In this document: one piece after another, positions 21,674 through 31,509 of the stretch
How positions within the stretch are numbered: position 1 is the stretch's first letter
Layout: every line of letters begins with the position of its first letter
Assembly (NCBI RefSeq): GCF_016429215.1
Contig: NZ_JAELUH010000002.1
Coordinates: 62,001 to 126,000, forward strand
Source of the DNA: Herbaspirillum sp. ASV7
GTDB taxonomy: Bacteria; Pseudomonadota; Gammaproteobacteria; Burkholderiales; Burkholderiaceae_D
Direction: 5' to 3'
Length of the DNA stretch: 64,000 nucleotides
The notes under the pieces: generated by a model
What the model was told of the DNA's origin: nothing
Databases searched by the model: none
The model's input: only the letters and a program-made list of their open reading frames with translations
Translations under genes and position numbers: made by a program

Positions 21674-22373
<700 letters not shown>

Positions 22374-22381
<8 letters not shown>

Positions 22382-23639
22382 AGCGCAGCGCCTCCGCCGG
22401 TTTGACGCGGGCGGCCGACCAGCTCGGGTAGAGCGTGGCCAGGAAGGCCAGCACCACGGCCACGCCACCGATGGTATAGACATCGGACCAGATCAGGTCG
22501 GACGGCAGCTCGGAAATCACATACACGCTCTTGGGCAGGAACTGCACGTGGAACAGGCGCTCGATGGCCGGCACCACCACATCGATGTTCAACGCCACCA
22601 GCACGCCCAGACCGACGCCGATGGCCGTGCCGATCAAGCCCACCAGGGCACCCTGGATCACGAAGATCTTCATGATCGAACCCGGCGAGGCCCCCAGGGT
22701 ACGCAGGATGGCGATGTCGGCCTGCTTGTCGGTGACCGTCATGACCAGCGTGGAGACCAGGTTGAAGGCGGCCACGGCGATGATCAGGGTCAGGATGATG
22801 AACATCATGCGCTTCTCGGTCTTGACGGCGGCGAACCAGTTGCTGTTCTGCTGCGACCAGTCGCGCAGGTAGAGGTCGCCGGTCAGGGTGCTGGCCAGTT
22901 GCTGCGTCACCTGCGGCGCCTGCAGCATGTCGCGGATGCGCAGGCGCACGCCGGTGGGCGCGTCCTGGCGGAACAGGGTTTCGGCATCCTGCATCTGGAT
23001 GAAGGCCAGCGTGGAATCGAACTCGTAATGGCCGGCCTCGAAGATGCCCGTCACGGTGAACTGCTTCAGGCGCGGCAGCACACCGGCCGGCGTCACCTGC
23101 CCTTGCGGCGCGATCAGCGTGACCTTGTCGCCCAGGCCCACGCGCAGGCCACGCGCCAGTTCGCCACCGATGACGATATTGAATTCACCGGCCTTGAGCG
23201 AATCGAAGCTGCCCTGCTTGACCTGCTTGGCCACGTCCGAGACCTTGGGTTCTTCCTCCGGCATGACGCCGCGCACCACCACGCCGCGCAAGGTATCGTC
23301 GCGCGTGATCATGGCCTGGGCCGCCACATAGGGGGCGGCGCCCAGCACTTCCTTGTTCTGGAAGGTCTGCTTGGCCACGGCCTGCCAGTCATGCATGGAG
23401 CCGGAAGCGTCGAACACCTCGATATGCGCCAGCACCGAGAGCATGCGGTCGCGCACTTCCTTCTGGAAGCCGTTCATGACCGACAGCACCACGATCAGCG
23501 CGGCCACGCCCAGCGCGATGCCGGCCATGGAAATGAGGGAAATGAAGGAAATGAAGCTATTGCGGCCGCTGCGCTTGCCGGCCCGCGTATAGCGGATACC
23601 GACCAGCCATTCGAACGGCAGGTTTTTAATCAGACTCAA
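22374..23639 (-). CDS. lolC: Lipoprotein-releasing ABC transporter permease (LolC/LolE type)
   Basis: 421 residues. An N-terminal transmembrane helix ([30 protein letters not shown]) is followed by a periplasmic MacB-like domain and three C-terminal helices of the FtsX type ([41 protein letters not shown]). With LolD it forms the complex that releases outer-membrane lipoproteins. Only one permease gene is present here, as in many betaproteobacteria, so it may act as a LolF-type homodimer rather than a LolC/LolE pair. The symbol is therefore approximate. Confidence 0.92.
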
Positions 23640-23920
23640 AAAATGCTCCGAGAGTGGGCCAGGAGAAGCACGGTCGACCGTATCAGGCAGACAAGATCAT
23701 GACCGTACGCCAACACGGGCGAAGCGCGAAGTTTGCCACAGAATGGGCAGGCGGCCCATCCCTGGCCGCCACGCTCTGCCCTCTCTACACCAACTGCCAG
23801 CTGCACGCGCCCCGACGTGCAGCCAGTAGATTCACTTACCCGGCAGAGGTTCTGTACAGATACCAAGGCTTACATTCTTGCGCGTTGACGCCCATGTCAT
23901 CCCTGAAGTTGCGCACATGA
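23640..23920. other. Intergenic region between lolC and the helicase gene
   Basis: 336 bases separate the divergent starts at 23639 and 23976. The part nearest lolC contains no convincing coding frame; short frames of 76-88 codons look random and lack ribosome binding sites. The part nearest the helicase holds a LexA-like operator. Confidence 0.5.
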
Positions 23921-23936
23921 CTGGTTATATATACAG
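23921..23936. promoter_or_regulatory. Candidate LexA (SOS) box upstream of the helicase
   Basis: CTGGTTATATATACAG matches the classical LexA operator CTGTATATATATACAG at 14 of 16 positions, including both outer CTG/CAG triplets and the alternating AT core. It lies 39 bases before the start of the UvrD-type helicase and overlaps the likely promoter zone, the usual placing for repression. Confidence 0.65.
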
Positions 23937-23975
23937 TATGCATTTTCCCGCCCTTGCCATCTGAAGCATCCTGCC

Positions 23976-26105
23976 ATGCCGCCCGAACTCGCCCAGGACC
24001 ATTCCCACGCCAGCCATGCCACCGAGCAGGCGCCGGAGAAGGATCCCTTCGCCCGCCTCAATGCCGAGCAGCGCGCCGCAGTCGAGCATGGCAGCGGCCT
24101 GGCGCCGGCACAGCAGGCGCCGCTCCTGATCGTGGCCGGGGCTGGTTCGGGCAAGACCAATACGCTGGCGCACCGGGTGGCGCGGCTGGTGCTGGAGGGG
24201 GCTGATCCGCAGCGCATCCTGCTGCTGACCTTTTCACGCCGCGCCGCCGCCGACATGGGCCGGCGCGTGGGCCAGGTGATCCGCCAGGTACTGGGGCTGG
24301 CCGCCACCGACTCGCCGCCGCAACTGCCGTGGTCGGGCACCTTCCACGCCATCGGGGCGCGCCTCTTGCGCGACTACGCTGCCTATATCGGACTGGAAGA
24401 GGACTTCACCATCCAGGATCGCGGCGATTCCGAAGACCTGATGGGCCTGCTGCGTCATGAGATGGGCCTGTCGGCCACCGACAAGCGCTTTCCGCTCAAG
24501 GCAACCTGCCTGGCCATCTACTCGCGCGCCGTCAATACCCGCCAGGACCTGGGCCAGGTGCTGGCGGGCCAGTTCCCCTGGTGCCGAGAATGGGAGCGGC
24601 CGCTGGGCGAGCTCTTCACCCGCTACGTGGAAGCCAAGGAGGCCCAACACGTGCTGGACTACGACGACCTGCTGCTGTTCTGGGCCGACATGATGGCCGA
24701 TGCCCAGATCGCACAGCTGGTGGGCGCGCGTTTCGATCATGTGCTGGTCGATGAATACCAGGACACCAACCGCCTGCAGGCCGAGATCCTGCAGCGGATG
24801 AAGCCCGATGGCGCCGGCGTCACCGCCGTGGGCGACGATGCGCAATCGATCTATTCCTTCCGCGGCGCCACGGTGCGCAACATCCTCGACTTCCCGTCGC
24901 TGTTCTCGCAACCGGCGCGGCTGTTGACGCTGGAGCAGAACTACCGCTCCACACAACCCATCCTGCAGGCCTCCAACGCGGTCATTGCCGACGCCCCCGA
25001 GCGCCATTTCAAGAACCTCTGGAGCGACCGCCCCTCCTCGCAACGGCCGCAGCTGGTGGTCATCCCCGACGAAGCCGAGCAGGCGCGCTGGGTCGCCAAC
25101 CGCGTCCTGGCGCACCGCGAAGAAGGGTTCACGCTGAAGTCGCAGGCGGTGCTCTTCCGTACCGCCACTCACAGCGCCGCGCTGGAGCTGGAACTGGTCC
25201 GCCGCAACATCCCCTTCGTCAAGTTCGGCGGACTCAAATTCCTGGAAAGCACCCACATCAAGGACCTGCTCTCGCTGCTGCGCCTGGCGCACAACCCGAG
25301 CGGACGCATGGCCGGTTTCCGGGCGCTGCAGCTGATCCCCGGCGTGGGCCCGGCCACGGCCAGGAAGGTACTGGACCTGATGGCCGCCGCCAGTGATCCT
25401 GTCGATGCCTTGCTCAACTTCGGCGCGCCGGCCAGCATGGCCCTGCAGTGGCAGTCCTTTGCCGACACCTATGCCCTGATGCGCCGCGCCAGCGCCGCAT
25501 GGCCCACCGACATCAACGCCGCGCGCGACTGGTACCTGCCGCAGCTGGAGCAGCGCTACGAAGACGCCGACGCCCGCGCCGCCGACATCGAGCAACTGGC
25601 CGCCCTGGCCCGGGGCTATGCCTCGCGCGAGAAATTCCTCACCGAACTGACCCTGGACCCGCCCGAATCCAGCAGCGACTTTTCGGCCCCGCCCTATCGC
25701 GACGAGGACTACCTGACGCTCTCCACCATCCATTCGGCCAAGGGCCAGGAGTGGCGCTCGGTGCATGTCCTGAACGTGGTCGACGGCTGCCTGCCCTCGG
25801 ACCTGGCCACCGGCAGCGAAGCCGAGATCGCCGAAGAGCGCCGCCTGCTCTACGTGGCCATGACGCGGGCTCGCGAGCATCTGCACCTGATCGTGCCGCA
25901 GCGCTTCTACATCACCCAGCAGACGCCGCAGGGCGACCGCCACGTCAATGGCATCCGCAGCCGCTTCATCACCCCACGCATGCTGCCGTATTTCGAGGAC
26001 AGCCTGTGGCTCTCGGCCGAGACCAATGGCGCCCGCACGCCCATGCCGGACAGCGTCAGGATGCTGGTAAGACAGCGCGCCAAGAACGGCTGGAATAAGC
26101 CATAA
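23976..26105 (+). CDS. UvrD/Rep-family ATP-dependent DNA helicase
   Basis: 709 residues, superfamily 1A. Motif I VAGAGSGKTNT (residues ~50-60), Ia LTFSRRAAADM, II DEYQDTN, III VGDDAQSIYSFRGA, IV EQNYRSTQPI, V TIHSAKGQEW and VI LYVAMTRARE are all present, so it should be an active 3'-5' helicase. It is close in size to UvrD/PcrA/Rep, but the N-terminal leader and C-terminus differ from textbook UvrD, so no symbol is assigned. A LexA-like box just upstream suggests damage induction, which fits a repair helicase. Confidence 0.93.
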   Translation: MPPELAQDHSHASHATEQAPEKDPFARLNAEQRAAVEHGSGLAPAQQAPLLIVAGAGSGKTNTLAHRVARLVLEGADPQRILLLTFSRRAAADMGRRVGQVIRQVLGLAATDSPPQLPWSGTFHAIGARLLRDYAAYIGLEEDFTIQDRGDSEDLMGLLRHEMGLSATDKRFPLKATCLAIYSRAVNTRQDLGQVLAGQFPWCREWERPLGELFTRYVEAKEAQHVLDYDDLLLFWADMMADAQIAQLVGARFDHVLVDEYQDTNRLQAEILQRMKPDGAGVTAVGDDAQSIYSFRGATVRNILDFPSLFSQPARLLTLEQNYRSTQPILQASNAVIADAPERHFKNLWSDRPSSQRPQLVVIPDEAEQARWVANRVLAHREEGFTLKSQAVLFRTATHSAALELELVRRNIPFVKFGGLKFLESTHIKDLLSLLRLAHNPSGRMAGFRALQLIPGVGPATARKVLDLMAAASDPVDALLNFGAPASMALQWQSFADTYALMRRASAAWPTDINAARDWYLPQLEQRYEDADARAADIEQLAALARGYASREKFLTELTLDPPESSSDFSAPPYRDEDYLTLSTIHSAKGQEWRSVHVLNVVDGCLPSDLATGSEAEIAEERRLLYVAMTRAREHLHLIVPQRFYITQQTPQGDRHVNGIRSRFITPRMLPYFEDSLWLSAETNGARTPMPDSVRMLVRQRAKNGWNKP

Positions 26106-26165
26106 GTGAAGTTCCGGGCGGGTCGGCCGGGCCAAGCGGCCCGCCAGCCGCTAAAATAACGCCCC

Positions 26166-27200
26166 ATGAATCAACTCGACATCCTCATTCCCTTCGCGCT
26201 GCCGCCGGCCGAACTGGCGCGCGACCTGCTGCGCCAGTGCCAGGCGCCCGCGCTGGCCATGCTGCTGGGACGTGGCAAGGCCGCCGCCCCGCGCCAGGCC
26301 CATGACCCGTTCTCGCGCGCGCTGCCGCATGAGCACTGGCTGGCGCAGCGCTTCGGCCTGCCCGCCCCCGCCCAGGACAGCAGCCCCGCCGCTGCCGCCG
26401 CCCTGATGCGACAGCTGGGGCATGCGCCGCAGGCGGGGCACTGGTTCGTGCTGCATCCAGCCCATATCCACGTCGCCCGCGACCACCTGGTGCTCACCGA
26501 CATCGGCCAGCTGCAGCTGGAAGAGGACGAATCCCGCCGCCTCTTCGCGGCGGCCCTGCCGCTGTTTACCGAGATCGGCCATGAGCTGGTCTATGGCGAT
26601 GCGCGCACCTGGTTCATCCGCGCCGATGCCTGGGCCGGCCTGCGCACCTCCACGCCCTCGGCCGCCAGCGGCCGCAACGTCGACATCTGGATGCCGGAAG
26701 GCCCGGGCGAGCTGGCCTGGCGCAAGCTGCAAAACGAAGTACAGATGCAGTGGTTTGCCGAATCCCTCAACGAACAACGCGAGATGCGTGGCCAGAAGGC
26801 CATCAATTCGATCTGGATCTGGGGCGGCGCCGCCACCGCTGCCGTGGCGCAACCGGCCTATGCCGACAGCTTCGGCCTGCGCGGCTGGATGCGCGCCTTC
26901 GGTGCAGAGACCGGCGATACCGGTGCGGCACAGGTTGTGCAAGGCAGCGGCCAGCGCCTACTGGTGCTCGATGCGCTGGCCGAGGCAGCCCTGGCCGAGG
27001 AATGGGGCCTGTGGCTGCAACACCTGCAACACCTGGACCGCGACTGGCTGGCGCCACTGCTGGTGTCGCTGCGCGCTGGCCCGCTGGATGCGATCGAACT
27101 GATCCTGACCGGCCCGGATCGCCTGACGCGGACCACGGTCACGCGTGGCTCGCTGCGCCGCTTCTGGCGTCCCGCATCGCTGGCGGGGCTGGCAGCATGA
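26166..27200 (+). CDS. rpfE: RpfE-type protein (phosphoglycerate-mutase-like annotation)
   Basis: 344 residues. It resembles the betaproteobacterial family labelled 'regulatory protein RpfE type' or 'cofactor-independent phosphoglycerate mutase'. Recognisable pieces are the N-terminal LDILIPFALPP, GHWFVLHPAHIHVARDHLVL, ADAWAGLRT and NSIWIWGGA. It has no signal peptide. The gene overlaps the recJ start by four bases (ATGA), so the two are translated together. In Xanthomonas, rpfE is linked to recJ near the rpf quorum-sensing cluster. The biochemical role is not established, and the mutase label is weakly supported. Confidence 0.75.
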   Translation: MNQLDILIPFALPPAELARDLLRQCQAPALAMLLGRGKAAAPRQAHDPFSRALPHEHWLAQRFGLPAPAQDSSPAAAAALMRQLGHAPQAGHWFVLHPAHIHVARDHLVLTDIGQLQLEEDESRRLFAAALPLFTEIGHELVYGDARTWFIRADAWAGLRTSTPSAASGRNVDIWMPEGPGELAWRKLQNEVQMQWFAESLNEQREMRGQKAINSIWIWGGAATAAVAQPAYADSFGLRGWMRAFGAETGDTGAAQVVQGSGQRLLVLDALAEAALAEEWGLWLQHLQHLDRDWLAPLLVSLRAGPLDAIELILTGPDRLTRTTVTRGSLRRFWRPASLAGLAA

Positions 27201-28891
27201 TCCGCGTCACCACCCGTCCCTACTCGCCGCAACAGGCTGACCAGCTCATCGCCGAGGGCGTGCATCCGGTCCTGGCGCGCGTCTACGCGGCGCGCGGCCT
27301 GTCCAGCGCACGCGAACTGGCCAGCGAACTCAACGCCCTCTTCGCCCCCTCGGGCTTGCTGCATATCGAGGCCGCCGCTGTCTACCTGGCCGACGCCATC
27401 GCTGCCGGCAAGAAGCTGGTCATCGTCGCCGACTATGACTGTGATGGCGCCACCGCCTGCGCCGTGGGCCTGCGCGGCCTGCGCCTTTTGGGTGCGCAGG
27501 TCGACTACATCGTGCCCAACCGCTTCGAATACGGCTATGGCTTGACGCCCGAGATCGTCGAGCTGACCGTACGCGAAAAGAATCCCGACATCATCGTCAC
27601 CGTCGACAACGGCATCGCCAGCATCGACGGCGTGGCCGAGGCCAAGCGGCGCGGCATCGACGTGGTCGTGACCGACCACCACCTGCCCGGAGACACGCTG
27701 CCCGAGGCGCGCGTGATCGTCAATCCGAACCAGCCCCAGTGCGGCTTCCCCAGCAAGAACCTGGCTGGCGTGGGGGTGATGTTCTACGTGTTGCTGGCCG
27801 TGCGCGCCGAGATGCGCAAGCGTGGTCTCTTCGATGCCCAGACCCAGCCGCGCCTGGATGCCCTGCTGGACCTGGTGGCGCTGGGCACGGTGGCCGACGT
27901 GGTCAAGCTGGACGCCAACAACCGCATCCTGGTGGCACAGGGCTTGAAGCGCATGCGCAGCGGCAAGATGCATCCCGGCATCGCCGCGCTGTTTCGCGCC
28001 GCCGGCCGCGAGGCGCGTCGCGCCACGCCTTTCGACCTCGGCTTTGCCGTCGGCCCGCGCCTGAACGCCGCCGGCCGCCTGGCCGACATGGCCCTGGGCA
28101 TCGAATGCCTGACCACCGACGATGAAGGCCGGGCCTGGGCCATCGCCCAGCAGCTCGATGCCATCAACCGCGAGCGTCGCGACATCGAAGCCGGCATGCA
28201 GGACACCGCCATGCTGCTGCTGGATGATTTCAATCCCGCCGACCGTCGCACCATCGCCGTCTTCGACCCCTCCTGGCACCAGGGCGTGATCGGCATCGTG
28301 GCCTCGCGCCTGAAGGACAAGTTCTATCGCCCCACCATCACCTTCGCCCCCGGTGATGAGGGCTTCATCAAGGGCTCGGGCCGCTCGATCGCTGGCTTTC
28401 ACCTGCGCGATGCGCTGGACCTGGTCTCCAAGCATGCTCCCTCGGTGATGACCAAGTTCGGCGGCCATGCCATGGCGGCCGGCCTGACCATCCATGCCGA
28501 GGCCTTCGATGCCTTTTCGGACGCCTTCGAGGCGGTCGGGCGCGACTGGCTGACCCAGAATCAGCTGGAACGCGTCATCGAGACCGATGGCGTGCTGGAA
28601 GAGGACTATTACTCGGTCCCCTTCATCACCCTGATGGACCAGCAGGTCTGGGGCCAGGGCTTTGCACCACCGGTGTTCTGCGACCATTTCCGCGTGCTCA
28701 ACCAGCGCATCCTCAAGGAGAAGCATCTCAAGCTCCAGCTGGAAAAGAATGGCCGCAAGTTCGACGCCATCTGGTTCGGTCATACCGACTCGCTGCCGGA
28801 CCATGCGCGCGTCGCCTTCCGGCTGGATGCCAACGAGTACAACGGCAAGACCACCGTGCAGTTGATGGTGGAGCACGCCGAAGGCGCCTGA
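27197..28891 (+). CDS. recJ: Single-stranded-DNA exonuclease RecJ
   Basis: 564 residues, normal size. 5'-3' exonuclease on single-stranded DNA in recombination and mismatch repair. DHH-family motifs: IVADYDCDGATACAVG (motif I), TVDNGIAS (II), VVTDHHLPG (III, the DHH signature) and a late SGRSIAGFHLRDAL with GGHAMAAGLT (DHHA1). The ATG at 27197 overlaps the stop of rpfE. The open frame extends upstream but is not needed; MIRVTTRPYSPQQAD is a typical RecJ start. Confidence 0.97.
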   Translation: MIRVTTRPYSPQQADQLIAEGVHPVLARVYAARGLSSARELASELNALFAPSGLLHIEAAAVYLADAIAAGKKLVIVADYDCDGATACAVGLRGLRLLGAQVDYIVPNRFEYGYGLTPEIVELTVREKNPDIIVTVDNGIASIDGVAEAKRRGIDVVVTDHHLPGDTLPEARVIVNPNQPQCGFPSKNLAGVGVMFYVLLAVRAEMRKRGLFDAQTQPRLDALLDLVALGTVADVVKLDANNRILVAQGLKRMRSGKMHPGIAALFRAAGREARRATPFDLGFAVGPRLNAAGRLADMALGIECLTTDDEGRAWAIAQQLDAINRERRDIEAGMQDTAMLLLDDFNPADRRTIAVFDPSWHQGVIGIVASRLKDKFYRPTITFAPGDEGFIKGSGRSIAGFHLRDALDLVSKHAPSVMTKFGGHAMAAGLTIHAEAFDAFSDAFEAVGRDWLTQNQLERVIETDGVLEEDYYSVPFITLMDQQVWGQGFAPPVFCDHFRVLNQRILKEKHLKLQLEKNGRKFDAIWFGHTDSLPDHARVAFRLDANEYNGKTTVQLMVEHAEGA

Positions 28892-29067
28892 GACCACCCT
28901 GACATCAGGCTGACGCGCCCATGGCAGGGGGGGCCAGGGCTACGCGAAAAAACCGACAAATCCCCGCCACAGTGGCACAATGCCTGCTTGGAGTGAATCC
29001 AGCCGGCAATTGTGCCGACCGTGGAAGCGTTCCCGTATCCATCAATAACAACAAGATCAAGTCGTCG

Positions 29068-30753
29068 ATGAAGATCAAGCGCATCAATTGCAGCCTGGTG
29101 ACTCGGCTCGTCCTGTTCGGCTTAATGCTGATCGTGGTGAGTGCGGTCTTGCGCTACTACATCCTGATCGACTTCCTGCAACGGGACCAGGCGCAAGTGG
29201 CGGCCGACCAGCAAAACACCATCGCCAGCTACCTCGCGCAGGACATCGGTTACCGGGTACAGGAGCGCGCGCGTTTCCTGGAGCGTCTGTCGGCGCACTT
29301 GCCGCCTGCGCTGCTCAAGGACCACGCAGCCCTGAGCGACTGGCTGCGCGATCACCAGCAGTTGCAGCCGCTGTTTTCCCAGGGCTTGTTCATCACCGAT
29401 GGCGCTGGCAAGCTCCAGGTCGACTACCCCCACATGACCGGCCGGCGCGACCTGACGCTGGCCGACTATCCCGATTTCACACGCGTGCTGCAGGGCGCCA
29501 CCTTGATCTGCCCGCCCATGCACAGCCCGGCCACCGGCAAACCCGTGCTGGCCATGCTCACGCCCTTGCGCGATGGCAGTGGCCGCATCGTCGGCATCCT
29601 CGGCGGCAGTATCGAACTGACCGCGCCAGGCTTTCTGGATCACCTGCAACAGGCCAGGCTGGGGCCTTCCGGCAGCTTCCTGCTGATTTCGCCCAGGCAA
29701 CGACTCATCATCGCCTCCAGCGACGAAGTGCTGGTCTACACGCAATTGCCGCCGGTGGGCAAGGATACGCTGATGGACCAGGCCATGGACGGCCTGCGCG
29801 GCAGCGGCATCGGCGTGGCCGCCAATGGCGTGACCGAGCTCAAGGCCTTTGCCTCGGTGCCCGACACCAACTGGCTGGTGGCCGTGACCTTGCCCCTGGC
29901 CTCCGCCCTGCCCACCGTCGAGCGCACGCGCGCGCTGATCGCACGCGGCGCCTTCATCCAGGGCAGCATGATCGTGCTGCTGGTGGTGCTGGCCTATCTC
30001 TGGTTCTTCCGGCCGCTGCGCCGCGCCGCTGCGCTGGCCGAGCGCATGACCCGGGGCGACCTGCCGCTGTCGCCGCTGCCGGTGGAGCGGCGCGATGAAG
30101 TGGGCCACCTGACCTTGGCCTTCAATGGCTTGCTGGCCCGGCTCAAGCTGCACCAGGCCGAACTGCAGCATCAGGCCCACCACGATGTGCTCACCGGCCT
30201 GCCAAACCGCATGATGCTGGCTGAACGCATGCAAGCCGCGCTCACCCATGCCTGCCGCGAACGCAACGGTGTGGCCCTGCTGTTCCTGGACCTGGACGGC
30301 TTCAAGCCCATCAACGACACCCTGGGCCACAAGGCGGGCGACCAGGTCCTGCAGGAAGTGACCCGGCGCCTGCGCCAGGTGGCGCGTCACGGCGATACGC
30401 TGGCGCGGGTGGGCGGCGACGAGTTCGTGCTGTTGGTGACCGACCTGGCGCAGCCCTTCGAACATGGTGCCCAGGTACTGGCGGAGAAATGCATCCACGC
30501 CGTCTCCGAACCGCTGTGCCTGCCGCAGGGCGACTTCACGCTGGGCGTCTCGGTGGGCATTGCGGTGTGCGATGGCAGCTGCGACGCCGACAGCCTGCTG
30601 CAGGCCGCCGACAAGGCCATGTATGCGGCCAAGAACAATGGCCGCGGCTGCTACGTGATCGCCCCCGCGCGCCCGGGCTGCACCGTCAACCCGCTCAGCG
30701 TACCGGAAGGAACTGCAGGAACGACCCGCCCAGCAGGTTCTGCACATAGCTGA
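29068..30753 (+). CDS. Membrane diguanylate cyclase: periplasmic sensor, HAMP, GGDEF
   Basis: About 561 residues. First membrane helix (LVTRLVLFGLMLIVVSAVLRYYILI), a dCache-like periplasmic sensor (residues ~40-300), second helix (SMIVLLVVLAYLWFF), HAMP linker (PLRRAAALAERMTRGDLP), then GGDEF. The catalytic part has LFLDLDGFKPINDTLGHKAGD and the intact signature RVGGDEFVLLV. An RHGD inhibitory site lies five residues before GGDEF, so product feedback is expected. The start at 29068 (MKIKRINCSL) places the signal anchor properly. The 3' end overlaps the convergent lipoprotein gene by 59 bases. The ligand is unknown. Confidence 0.92.
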   Translation: MKIKRINCSLVTRLVLFGLMLIVVSAVLRYYILIDFLQRDQAQVAADQQNTIASYLAQDIGYRVQERARFLERLSAHLPPALLKDHAALSDWLRDHQQLQPLFSQGLFITDGAGKLQVDYPHMTGRRDLTLADYPDFTRVLQGATLICPPMHSPATGKPVLAMLTPLRDGSGRIVGILGGSIELTAPGFLDHLQQARLGPSGSFLLISPRQRLIIASSDEVLVYTQLPPVGKDTLMDQAMDGLRGSGIGVAANGVTELKAFASVPDTNWLVAVTLPLASALPTVERTRALIARGAFIQGSMIVLLVVLAYLWFFRPLRRAAALAERMTRGDLPLSPLPVERRDEVGHLTLAFNGLLARLKLHQAELQHQAHHDVLTGLPNRMMLAERMQAALTHACRERNGVALLFLDLDGFKPINDTLGHKAGDQVLQEVTRRLRQVARHGDTLARVGGDEFVLLVTDLAQPFEHGAQVLAEKCIHAVSEPLCLPQGDFTLGVSVGIAVCDGSCDADSLLQAADKAMYAAKNNGRGCYVIAPARPGCTVNPLSVPEGTAGTTRPAGSAHS

Positions 30754-31420
30754 TGCCGGCGCGGCGGTAACGCTCGGTCGAGAATTCGGCCATCAGGTCC
30801 AGGCGCCCGACGATCTTGCCGAACTCCCGCTCGAAGCTGAGATTGCGTGCCTCTGAGCCGATTTCGTCGGACAACAGCAGCGGCGCACCCGCCGCATTGC
30901 GCCGGCTGGCCAGGATCCAGGCGGCGATTTCGACATTGCGGGCGGCGTTGTAGAGATGCTGGGCATCCAGAGCGTCTACCAGGAAGAACTCGGTCTTGTT
31001 GCCGTGGGCCACGATGATCATGTCGGCCGTGGCATCGATGAAGGCCGCTACCCTATCCCCCTTGAATTCCGGCGACAAGGCCAGCGTCATGGCCAGGATA
31101 TCGCGCTTGCCCTGCAGTTCCGGCCAGGCCTGGCGCTGCTCGATGGCTTGCTGCACCTTCTTTTCGGCCTCCTCGCGGCTGGCGGCGGTCTTCTTCCACT
31201 CGGCCGGATTGCGCCGGTACAGCTTGGACATGAGCAGGTACAGGCTGTCCAGATTGGCGCGCATGGCCAGGGTGGCGACACGGTTGGTATCGGATTGCCC
31301 CATCTCGCGCGAACTGGCATCGGCGCCACGGACCTGGCCGTGTGGCGCGGGAGAGCTGGCGCAGGCCGCCAGTAGCGCGGCACAGGGTAGCAGGAGAGCT
31401 AGCAGCGTTGTTCTTGTCAT
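30695..31420 (-). CDS. Predicted lipoprotein, unknown function
   Basis: 241 residues with a lipoprotein signal (MTRTTLLALLLPCAALLAACAS; lipobox LAAC, lipid-carrying cysteine at residue 20). The mature part is mostly helical (LDSLYLLMSKLYRRNPAEWK, then EEAEKKVQQAIEQRQ), with a hydrophobic segment VAAFIDATADMIIVAHG. No enzyme motif is recognised. It is read from the minus strand after the PhoX-like gene and overlaps the diguanylate cyclase at its 3' end. A perfect palindrome sits 21 bases before its start. Confidence 0.85.
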   Translation of the reverse strand: MTRTTLLALLLPCAALLAACASSPAPHGQVRGADASSREMGQSDTNRVATLAMRANLDSLYLLMSKLYRRNPAEWKKTAASREEAEKKVQQAIEQRQAWPELQGKRDILAMTLALSPEFKGDRVAAFIDATADMIIVAHGNKTEFFLVDALDAQHLYNAARNVEIAAWILASRRNAAGAPLLLSDEIGSEARNLSFEREFGKIVGRLDLMAEFSTERYRRAGISYVQNLLGGSFLQFLPVR

Positions 31421-31441
31421 TGGCGGGCAGGACGAAACGAG

Positions 31442-31463
31442 CTGATAGGACCGATCCTATCAG
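31442..31463. repeat. Perfect 9-bp palindrome before the lipoprotein gene
   Basis: CTGATAGGA, loop CCGA, TCCTATCAG. No U-tract follows. It could be a regulator-binding site for the lipoprotein gene or a transcript-end hairpin for the PhoX-like gene. Confidence 0.5.
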
Positions 31464-31509
31464 AATGCGTTCCGCGCCGGCCCGCCAGGCCGGCGCACGG
31501 CGCGCCGCC

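Noticed and set aside
23636-23920. Short frames of 76-88 codons between lolC and the helicase
   Set aside because: No ribosome binding site, no domain, and they overlap each other on opposite strands; best read as promoter DNA.
24234-26135. 633-codon frame opposite the UvrD-type helicase
   Set aside because: The helicase carries all superfamily 1 motifs on the plus strand; the opposite frame is low-complexity and has no ribosome binding site.
26858-28897. Long open frame (679 codons) opposite recJ and the end of rpfE
   Set aside because: The plus-strand proteins have clear family motifs. The antisense frame is a mirror effect of high GC at third codon positions and its translation shows no domain.
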